From Clostridia bacterium (GTDB taxonomy: Bacteria; Bacillota; Clostridia; DSM-8532), in contig JAOABT010000197.1 in NCBI GenBank assembly GCA_026418215.1, forward strand, positions 1 to 5,910: a stretch of DNA of 5,910 nt. Direction: 5' to 3'. Each line of letters opens with the position of its first letter. Position 1 is the stretch's first letter. Under the pieces are notes generated by a model. The model was not told the origin of the DNA, searched no databases, and saw only the letters and a program-made list of their open reading frames with translations. Of the stretch, positions 1 through 4,913 are shown piece by piece. The translations under genes were made by a program, and so were the position numbers.

Positions 1-19
1 AGATGTGTATAAGAGACAG
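1..19. other. Nextera/Tn5 mosaic-end adapter residue
   Basis: The first 19 bases, AGATGTGTATAAGAGACAG, are identical to the Tn5 mosaic end used in Nextera library adapters. The match begins exactly at base 1 and ends just before sequence that continues a plausible gene start on the minus strand. This is best read as untrimmed adapter at a contig end and not as a natural transposon end, because no transposase or other IS sequence accompanies it. Confidence 0.95.
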
Positions 20-35
20 GTATGAGGATGGTCAT
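20..35 (-). CDS. Start of an unidentified gene, truncated by the contig end
   Basis: On the minus strand an AAAGGAG ribosome site (51 down to 45) lies 9 nt before an ATG at 35-33, giving a start MTIL followed by I. After that the reading frame enters the adapter at base 19, so only about five genuine codons remain. The ATG lies 14 nt past the stop codon of the glycosidase gene, and its ribosome site overlaps that stop, so the two are probably co-transcribed. Too little protein is present to name a family. Confidence 0.5.
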
Positions 36-49
36 GGTTCTCCACTCCT

Positions 50-997
50 TTATTGCTCCTGGCCTGTGATATAGAGGATATCACTGATGGCGCGTTCGTG
101 GCCCTTACCCTGGGGATTATTGAGCACACGGCCCATGAAGTACATGGTGGAGGAGCCGCCGCCATCAAGATTATAGGCCTCCGTGCAGCCCAGCGCTTTG
201 AAAGTGTCTGCGAACTCTGTAAGTGTCATGCCCCGGCTGTAGCCTGGTGAGCGGCCGTCGACCACGATGAAGACATAATGGTTGGGAGCAATCATGCCAA
301 GACCTGTTCTTGGGTTGGCATTCTGAATATCACGGTTTCCCATGTTCTTGTCGATGGCCACAACACCGAAATCCTCTGTGGTAACGCCGTTACTGATGAG
401 GACGGGGCCGAAAGAGAAGGTGTCAATAACGCCGTTAGCCAAAAGTGTCTTGGGATCAGTCTGAGCCTCGTCGTAGCTCTTCATGGAACCATCCTGATAG
501 AGCGCAAGCCCTGTTCTGGCAGGTTCATCCCTATAAAGCTCACCGTTTCGGATGAGAACACCATCGTTACGAAAGCCGTAGTAATCACCGTTGATGGCCA
601 GGATAGCATGATGATTCGAGGCAATGGAGGAGGTTGTCTCCACAATATTGGTGCCGTACGCGTTTTTCGCAAAGGCTGTTGCGAGTCTTGAGGTATCGGC
701 TAGCTGGACGTCGGCGACGAAATAGGTTATTTTATCTTCGCCAGAGCCCGTTTCAACCTGCTTGACAGCTATTTTGACCTGTCCGTCGTTGTAATTCCAA
801 TCGTCATATTGAGGCGTAATCGCTGCCGCCGTTGTGGTGGCGGTTGTTTGGATGTGACCGGCGTTATCCTTTACAATCACCTGTACATGCTCAATGAGGT
901 AACGGTCAGCCAAGGCATAAAGCGTACCCAGAACGGCGAGGATAACGACAATAATAATCAGTTTTTTATAGCTAAAGCGTTTTCCTTTTTCAGTCAC
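50..997 (-). CDS. Membrane-anchored phosphodiester glycosidase (NAGPA/DUF2233-type) family protein
   Basis: This 315-residue protein has a short basic N-terminus, one hydrophobic helix at about residues 12-30 (uncleaved anchor or signal), a Thr/Ala-rich linker (about 50-61), and an extracytoplasmic domain from about 65 to 312. The C-terminal part carries the hallmarks of the NAGPA-type phosphodiester glycosidase family: AINGDYYG (134-141), FGPVLI (196-201), NPRTGLG (228-234), VVDGRSPGYSRGMTL (245-259) and YNLDGGGSSTMYF (275-287). Family members hydrolyse sugar phosphodiesters, as in mammalian uncovering enzyme, or act on cell-surface polymers in bacteria. The substrate here is unknown. The start is GTG, chosen because a GAGG ribosome site (1009-1006) lies 8 nt upstream and it precedes the membrane helix. 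The gene follows the kinase by 96 nt, has its own predicted promoter, and probably continues into the truncated gene at 35. Placement next to the two-component system suggests an envelope-related, co-regulated function (inference). Confidence 0.9.
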   Translation of the reverse strand: MTEKGKRFSYKKLIIIVVILAVLGTLYALADRYLIEHVQVIVKDNAGHIQTTATTTAAAITPQYDDWNYNDGQVKIAVKQVETGSGEDKITYFVADVQLADTSRLATAFAKNAYGTNIVETTSSIASNHHAILAINGDYYGFRNDGVLIRNGELYRDEPARTGLALYQDGSMKSYDEAQTDPKTLLANGVIDTFSFGPVLISNGVTTEDFGVVAIDKNMGNRDIQNANPRTGLGMIAPNHYVFIVVDGRSPGYSRGMTLTEFADTFKALGCTEAYNLDGGGSSTMYFMGRVLNNPQGKGHERAISDILYITGQEQ

Positions 998-1033
998 CCG
1001 TAAATCCTCGCTTTCAATGTTTACTGTGATTTA

Positions 1034-1066
1034 ATCCTACTGCTCAAGGCTTAAGAAAAGCTTAAA
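1034..1066 (-). promoter_or_regulatory. Promoter with CiaR-like tandem site for the glycosidase gene
   Basis: Read on the minus strand, TTTAAG (1066-1061) and CTTAAG (1055-1050) form a direct repeat with an 11-bp period. Ten bases later comes TAGGAT (1039-1034), a 4/6 match to the -10 consensus. The hexamer 17 bp upstream of it is AGCTTT, a poor -35, as expected for an activator-dependent promoter. The start site would fall near 1027, leaving a leader of about 30 nt before the GTG. The same arrangement occurs at the other two promoters in the window. TTAAG and CTTAA at 1051-1065 can also form a 5-bp hairpin, but no T-run follows, so it is not called a terminator. Confidence 0.6.
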
Positions 1067-1093
1067 ATGCGAGACTTCTTAAAATAAAGCCCG

Positions 1094-2410
1094 CTATGCC
1101 ATAGGTAGCTCCACCGTAAAGGTCGTTTTCTCATTGACAGTACTCTGGGCGTGAATTTCTCCGCCATGCTGCTCAACAATGGCCTTTGCAATGGCAAGAC
1201 CAAGGCCGTAGCCGCCGCTCTTTCGCGATCTTGATTTGTCTGTTCTGTAAAAGCGGTCGAAAATCTTATCCAGATGCTCCGGCGGGATACCCTCGCCCGT
1301 GTTGGTGATGCTTAAAAGCACGCGGTGATGCTGCTTTTGTAAGGATACACTGATGCTTCCCTGCGGATTGGTATACTTAATGGCATTGTCCAGTAGGATC
1401 ATGACCACCTGCTGAAGCTGATCGCTGTTGCCGTTGACCATGACGTTGGGTGTGATTTTTTCATAATCGATGGCAAGATTGTTCTCGAACACAACGGCCT
1501 CCATGGTGAGTATGACATTGACGATGGTATCGCTGAAATTAAACTCCGAGAAGAGCAGTTGAGATTCTGCGTTTTCCATGCGCGTCAGGTAAAGAAGGTC
1601 GTTCGTAAGCTTTGTCATGCGTTCTGTTTCTGACTTTATATAGTTCAGCCATTTTTCCTGGCTTCTAATGCTGTTATCCTTATTGGCAAGCAGTACGTCC
1701 ACATTGGTGCTAATGACCGCCAGCGGCGTCTTTAGCTCGTGGGAAGAGTCGGCAATAAATTGCTTTTGCTTTTCAAAGGCCAGCTTAATGGGCTTGATGG
1801 ACCTATCAGCAAAGTATCGGCTGATAAGGAAAATGAACAGGAACATCACAAGAGCCACAATGGAGAAGGTATAGATAAGGTTGGTCAGGATGGCCTGCTG
1901 GGATGTAATGTTCAGGAAGGTGATGCTGTGGCCCTGACCATAGGGCTTCTTGATAAACATCCAGGAGCTCTCGTTCATTTTGAAGACCCCGGTATCGGAA
2001 TGGTTCTTTAGTGCTTCACCCTTTGCCGTGCTATAGAATGTATCCTCCAAATTGAGGTATGACAAGATGTTGAGCGTATTCCAATCGGCATCTGTCACGA
2101 TGGAAAAGGATACGGAGCGCTCAAATTCGGGAGGATGCTCCTTGCCCCCGTCGTCGGGCTTATTTGCCTGTTTGCCTGGATTTAGAAGCCCATTTCCGGC
2201 CGGGTTCCCATTGGGATCGGGGTTGAGGTTGGGATTGACATGCTTATCACCCCGGAGCCTCAGCTCGGAAGCGACCGTCAGCTCTCGCTTGATAGCGGTG
2301 TAAACATTATTATAGGTAATCATATAGATGGTTGTGAAGCTGAAAGCCATGAGGATGGTGATGATAATCAGGTTCAACAGAAGAAATCTGTTTCTAAGCT
2401 TCTTAAACAT
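1094..2410 (-). CDS. Two-component sensor histidine kinase (CiaH-like)
   Basis: This is a 438-residue membrane kinase that senses an envelope signal and phosphorylates the adjacent regulator. Transmembrane helices lie at about 8-32 and 177-198 and flank an extracytoplasmic region of about 145 residues. Residues 58-95 of that region are low-complexity and rich in Asn, Pro and Gly (NPNLNPDPNGNP). A short linker without a clear full HAMP domain leads to the H-box SSHELKTPL with phospho-acceptor His224. The catalytic domain shows the N-box LLDNAIKYTN (Asn342), a G1 box NTGEGIP (370-376) with Asn at the usual Asp position, the F-box IFDRFYR (383-389), and the G2 box GYGLGLAIAK (400-409). Asn in G1 occurs in many active kinases, so activity is expected. 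Its ATG overlaps the regulator's stop as TAATG. The AAGGAG (2418-2413) is only 2 nt from the ATG, which suggests translation by re-initiation. The sensed ligand is unknown. Confidence 0.93.
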   Translation of the reverse strand: MFKKLRNRFLLLNLIIITILMAFSFTTIYMITYNNVYTAIKRELTVASELRLRGDKHVNPNLNPDPNGNPAGNGLLNPGKQANKPDDGGKEHPPEFERSVSFSIVTDADWNTLNILSYLNLEDTFYSTAKGEALKNHSDTGVFKMNESSWMFIKKPYGQGHSITFLNITSQQAILTNLIYTFSIVALVMFLFIFLISRYFADRSIKPIKLAFEKQKQFIADSSHELKTPLAVISTNVDVLLANKDNSIRSQEKWLNYIKSETERMTKLTNDLLYLTRMENAESQLLFSEFNFSDTIVNVILTMEAVVFENNLAIDYEKITPNVMVNGNSDQLQQVVMILLDNAIKYTNPQGSISVSLQKQHHRVLLSITNTGEGIPPEHLDKIFDRFYRTDKSRSRKSGGYGLGLAIAKAIVEQHGGEIHAQSTVNEKTTFTVELPMA

Positions 2411-3087
2411 TACTCCTTAACCCCCAGTACATAGCCGATGCCGCGCACGGTGTTGATGGTCACCTCGGAATTGACAAAGGCCAGCTTTTTACGCAAAAAG
2501 GAGATATAGACCTCGACATGGTTATGCTCAACTTCTGAATCGAAGCCCCAGATTTTTTCTATAATAAGCTCCTTGGACGATGCCATGGATTTTCTCATCA
2601 TGAGGAATTCCAAAAGCTCGCTTTCCTTCAGCGTGAGCTTCACTTGCTTATCACCCCTGATGAGCATAAGAATGGATGTATTCAGCTCAATATCCCCAAA
2701 TTTTAAATTACCGTCTACCAGCACTTCGCTGTTTCGACGGAGCATGGCACGAATTCTCGCCAACAGCTCCTCCGTTGCAAAGGGCTTTGGCAAATAATCG
2801 TCTGCGCCGCTGTCCAGACCGATGACCTTGTCAGATATTTCTCCCCTGGCGGTAAGGAGCATGACAGGTGTTTTGATACCCTGATTTCGTATTTTCTTGA
2901 GAATGGTGATGCCGTCCATTTTGGGAAGCATAATATCCAGAATAATAAGGTCATAGATGCCTGTAGAGGCGTTATCCAAGCCGGCTTCTCCATCATGCAC
3001 CGCGTCCACGGTATAGTTGTTTTTATTAAGTATTTGAACAATGGCCTCTGCCAGGTGTATTTCATCTTCGACAATCAGTATGCGCAT
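2410..3087 (-). CDS. OmpR/PhoB-family response regulator (CiaR-like)
   Basis: With the preferred start this regulator is 225 residues long. The receiver domain (1-115) has the acidic pocket VEDE (6-9), phospho-acceptor Asp51 in LILDIMLP, switch Thr79 in LLTARG, and Lys101 in LPKPF. The C-terminal winged helix (about 125-223) has a recognition helix near 189-201 (NHVEVYISFLRKKL) and the typical ending TVRGIGYVL. The run WGFDS followed by VEVY and RKKL closely recalls streptococcal CiaR (remembered, not aligned here). The ATG at 3087 is chosen over one at 3096 because the AAAAGGAG directly abuts the 3096 codon but lies 9 nt from the 3087 one, and MRILIVEDE is the usual family start. It is the first gene of the operon with the kinase. 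A CiaR-type repeat in its own promoter predicts autoregulation, and similar repeats predict control of the glycosidase and VTC operons. Confidence 0.93.
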   Translation of the reverse strand: MRILIVEDEIHLAEAIVQILNKNNYTVDAVHDGEAGLDNASTGIYDLIILDIMLPKMDGITILKKIRNQGIKTPVMLLTARGEISDKVIGLDSGADDYLPKPFATEELLARIRAMLRRNSEVLVDGNLKFGDIELNTSILMLIRGDKQVKLTLKESELLEFLMMRKSMASSKELIIEKIWGFDSEVEHNHVEVYISFLRKKLAFVNSEVTINTVRGIGYVLGVKE

Positions 3088-3096
3088 TGCCGTCAT

Positions 3097-3104
3097 CTCC
3101 TTTT
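3097..3104 (-). promoter_or_regulatory. Ribosome binding site that decides the regulator start
   Basis: On the minus strand AAAAGGAG ends immediately before an ATG at 3096-3094, which leaves no spacer, and 9 nt before a second in-frame ATG at 3087-3085. The site plus following bases (AAGGAGATGA) nearly matches the full anti-Shine-Dalgarno complement, which places initiation at 3087 and removes three residues (MTA) from the longest possible product. Confidence 0.75.
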
Positions 3105-3121
3105 AGGAATGTCATAGTCGT

Positions 3122-3155
3122 ATTGTATCATGAGAATCCTTAAATCAACCTTAAC
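3122..3155 (-). promoter_or_regulatory. Autoregulated promoter of the two-component operon with CiaR-like site
   Basis: On the minus strand GTTAAG (3155-3150) and TTTAAG (3144-3139) repeat with an 11-bp period. Eleven bases further lies TACAAT (3127-3122), a 5/6 match to the -10 consensus, preceded by an extended TG motif (TGATACAAT). The -35 region is weak: GGTTGA at 17-bp spacing, or TTGATT at 15. Transcription would begin near 3115, leaving a leader of about 28 nt before the regulator ATG at 3087. The repeat matches the CiaR-type NTTAAG-N5-WTTAAG pattern, so the regulator probably activates its own operon. Confidence 0.7.
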
Positions 3156-3168
3156 TTTTGATTTGCAG

Positions 3169-3232
3169 TTTTGCACAATGGTATCCGATTTTGCCGAGTT
3201 TCGGAAAGGATAAAAAGCCGGGCAGTGCAAAA
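3169..3232. repeat. Short inverted repeat in the divergent intergenic region
   Basis: TTTTGCAC (3169-3176) and GTGCAAAA (3225-3232) are perfect 8-bp inverted arms separated by 48 bp. A small hairpin CCGA-GTT-TCGG (3194-3204) lies between them. The element sits between the two predicted promoters and outside both transcripts. It could bind another regulator or be chance, since AT-rich 8-mers recur easily. I see no gene or RNA family in this stretch. Confidence 0.3.
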
Positions 3233-3256
3233 TTTTCTACTGCTTTTTCTAAAGAC

Positions 3257-3289
3257 GTTCAGCTTTCTTTAAGGTTTGCATTTTAGAAT
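3257..3289 (+). promoter_or_regulatory. Promoter of the VTC-DUF4956 operon with CiaR-like site
   Basis: GTTCAG (3257-3262, one mismatch to the half-site) and TTTAAG (3268-3273) repeat with an 11-bp period. Ten bases later is TAGAAT (3284-3289), a 5/6 match to the -10 consensus. The hexamer 17 bp upstream is AGCTTT, a poor -35 identical to that at the glycosidase promoter. Transcription would begin near 3296, giving a leader of about 53 nt. The shared layout with the other two promoters argues for control by the divergently encoded regulator. Confidence 0.65.
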
Positions 3290-3348
3290 GACATACAGCA
3301 AGGAACAGCAGGCAAAAACCTTTAAATACCTTCCAAAGGAGTTTTAAC

Positions 3349-4140
3349 ATGGCCATTGAAGTATTCAACCGATATGAAAATAAGTTTCTGCTTGATTCCG
3401 ATACCCTGCAGAAGCTTGAGACAAGGCTTTTGGATTATGTGGAGCTGGATGAATACAATCAGAGCCATCCTTTCTACACCATTACCAACCTCTATTTTGA
3501 TACCGAGGACAATCACCTCATTCGGACCTCGCTGGCCAAGCCCCGGTATAAGGAGAAGCTCAGGCTTCGGGCCTATGGGGTTCCAAAGCCGGATGACAAG
3601 GTGTTTCTGGAGATCAAGAAAAAGGTAGACGGCCTCGTCAATAAAAGACGAACCGTTATTTCTCTTAAGGAGGCCTACTCCTTTATCGATACCGGGCAGC
3701 AGCCGCCCTGCAAGGGTTATATGAACAGCCAGGTATTAAACGAAATTGACTATCTCATGAAGCGTTATCCCTTGATGCCAAAGCTTTATCTTGCTTATGA
3801 CCGGCGGGCCTATTTTTCAAGGGACAATAGGGATCTGCGCATCACCCTGGACACAGGCATCAGGACGAGGCGTTATGATTTAAGACTCGAAATGGGTGAT
3901 TATGGCGAGAGCCTTCTTGCAAGCGACCAGTGGCTTATGGAAATAAAAGCGGGAGCCACCCTGCCGTATTGGCTGACCAGGCTCTTAGCCGAGTATAGAA
4001 TCTATAAAACCAGCTTTTCAAAGTATGGAAGAGAATACGAGAAGAGGCTGGTGGAAATGCGAGAACGGAAGGGAGAAAACAAGGTATGCTTGAAACGCTA
4101 TTCGGAGGAACCAATGCTGGCAGCACAATATCAGTTGTAA
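3349..4140 (+). CDS. VTC-domain (polyphosphate polymerase-like) protein
   Basis: This 263-residue soluble protein consists almost entirely of a VTC domain, the tunnel-shaped catalytic fold of yeast Vtc4, which makes polyphosphate from ATP. Visible family motifs are NRYENKF (7-13), TNLYFDT (46-52), KLRLRAYG (70-77, including Arg72 and Arg74, likely phosphate-binding), VFLEIKKK (85-92), KLYLAYDRRAY (145-155), and WLMEIKAG (195-202, with Glu198 a likely metal ligand), followed by YKTSFSKYG (219-227) with Lys220 and Lys225. The charged tunnel residues look intact, so it is probably an active nucleotidyl- or phosphotransferase-type enzyme. There is no SPX domain and no membrane helix, unlike yeast Vtc4. 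The ATG has AAAGGAG (3335-3341) 7 nt upstream. The last 18 codons overlap the DUF4956 gene. Bacterial family members lack an agreed role, so polyphosphate synthesis is inference. Confidence 0.88.
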   Translation: MAIEVFNRYENKFLLDSDTLQKLETRLLDYVELDEYNQSHPFYTITNLYFDTEDNHLIRTSLAKPRYKEKLRLRAYGVPKPDDKVFLEIKKKVDGLVNKRRTVISLKEAYSFIDTGQQPPCKGYMNSQVLNEIDYLMKRYPLMPKLYLAYDRRAYFSRDNRDLRITLDTGIRTRRYDLRLEMGDYGESLLASDQWLMEIKAGATLPYWLTRLLAEYRIYKTSFSKYGREYEKRLVEMRERKGENKVCLKRYSEEPMLAAQYQL

Positions 4141-4772
4141 ATGCCGTGTTGACACTGATGACATCCTTTCTTTTGGGAGGTGTTATCAGCTTTACTTATA
4201 TGAAAACCTGCACCAAGGGAAGTTTCTCTCAGAACTTTGCCCTGACCCTTGTCATGGTGCCTACCGTCATTGCGGTCATCATTCTTTTGATTGGCAGCAA
4301 CGTCGCGCGCGCCTTCAGCCTGGCGGGGGCTTTTTCCATTATCAAGTTCAGAAGTGCCCCGGGAGACCCCAAGGATATTGCTTATGTCCTGTTTACCTTG
4401 GCGGCAGGGCTTGCCTGCGGTGTAGGCTACTATGTGTATGCTGTTCTGTTCACGTTTGTCCTTTGCATTTTAATGTTCATATTAAGCCTTTTTGGCTTTG
4501 GTTCGTCACGGATAGCGCAAAAGCTTTTGAAGATCACCATCCCCGAGGATCTTAATTATGAAGAGGCCATGGATGAGGTGTTAAAGGAATACACACGTTA
4601 TTATGAGCTCAAAAAGGTTCGAACCACTGATCTTGGAAGCCTATATGAGCTGGTTTATAATGTAGATCTGGATGTGAACAAGAGCCAAAAGGCGTTTATT
4701 GACGCACTTCGCTGCAGAAACGGCAATTTAAATATCACCCTGTCCATGCGGGCCGATGCGGCCGAGTATTGA
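4086..4772 (+). CDS. DUF4956 family four-helix membrane protein
   Basis: This 228-residue protein has predicted membrane helices at about 17-38, 50-70, 96-114 and 116-137, and a soluble, probably cytoplasmic C-terminal domain (about 145-228). The conserved family segment GAFSIIKFRSAPGDPKDI (81-98) lies between helices 2 and 3 and includes the recognisable FR and DP residues. The biochemical role of DUF4956 is not established. The gene overlaps the VTC gene by 55 nt and has AAGGGAG (4069-4075) 10 nt before its ATG, so the two are almost certainly co-translated. That pairing, common in clostridial genomes as I recall, suggests the membrane protein anchors the VTC enzyme or exports its product (inference). 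No rho-independent terminator is visible after the gene. Confidence 0.87.
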   Translation: MLETLFGGTNAGSTISVVNAVLTLMTSFLLGGVISFTYMKTCTKGSFSQNFALTLVMVPTVIAVIILLIGSNVARAFSLAGAFSIIKFRSAPGDPKDIAYVLFTLAAGLACGVGYYVYAVLFTFVLCILMFILSLFGFGSSRIAQKLLKITIPEDLNYEEAMDEVLKEYTRYYELKKVRTTDLGSLYELVYNVDLDVNKSQKAFIDALRCRNGNLNITLSMRADAAEY

Positions 4773-4909
4773 CGGAAGAATGACACTTTAATCCACTCAA
4801 TCGGGTAGGGGCTTCCACCTGGTCGGCTAAAGGGTGGGTCAATGGCTACTACAACACAGTTTTCTAATAACAAAAGCTACTATGCGCATTACATAAAGGA
4901 GATGGCTAT
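4773..4909 (+). other. Gap between DUF4956 and chemoreceptor genes
   Basis: The 137 nt hold a possible hairpin, CCACC (4815-4819) with GGTGG (4833-4837) around a 13-nt loop, in a G-rich stretch, but no T-run that would make it a terminator. I recognise no riboswitch class, no convincing sigma-28 promoter and no TTAAG tandem site. A weak TACTAT hexamer (4878-4883) lies too close to the chemoreceptor start to be persuasive. The right part contains the small ORF listed separately. Confidence 0.4.
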
Positions 4910-4913
4910 ATGA
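4842..4913 (+). CDS. Possible 23-residue small ORF coupled to the chemoreceptor gene
   Basis: An ATG at 4842 opens a 23-codon frame ([14 protein letters not shown] and onward to KEMAI) that stops at a TGA sharing ATGA with the chemoreceptor start. A purine-rich AAAGGG (4829-4834) lies 7 nt upstream and could serve as its ribosome site. The chemoreceptor's own AAAGGAG lies inside its last codons. It may be a real microprotein, a leader peptide used for translational coupling, or chance. I recognise no family and it has no hydrophobic helix. Confidence 0.3.
   Translation: MATTTQFSNNKSYYAHYIKEMAI

Noticed and set aside
1..19. A natural Tn5 or other transposon end.
   Set aside because: The sequence is the engineered mosaic end at base 1 of the contig with no adjacent transposase or target duplication, which points to library adapter.
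278..691. A 137-codon plus-strand open frame opposite the glycosidase gene.
   Set aside because: It lies entirely antisense to a gene with clear family motifs, has no recognisable domain and no good ribosome site; it is a shadow frame.
1050..1066. TTAAG/CTTAA hairpin after the kinase gene as a terminator.
   Set aside because: The stem is only 5 bp, AT-rich and without a T-run; the bases are better explained as tandem regulator half-sites.
2390..2410. TTTAAG followed by CTTAGA at the start of the kinase gene as another CiaR-like site.
   Set aside because: The spacing is 9 bp, not 11, the second element is not TTAAG, there is no -10 element at the right distance, and it lies within coding sequence.
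3094..3096. Upstream ATG as the response regulator start (three extra residues).
   Set aside because: The AAAAGGAG directly touches this codon with no spacer, while the ATG at 3087 has a proper 9-nt spacer and gives the usual MRILIVEDE family start.
4470..4486. TTTAAT and ATTAAG within the DUF4956 gene as a regulator site.
   Set aside because: The spacing is 12 bp, it is inside a coding region in a hydrophobic helix, and no promoter follows.
4790..4850. A c-di-GMP or other riboswitch in front of the chemoreceptor gene.
   Set aside because: The G-rich stretch and CCACC/GGTGG hairpin lack the conserved core of any riboswitch class I can recall; a covariance-model search would decide.
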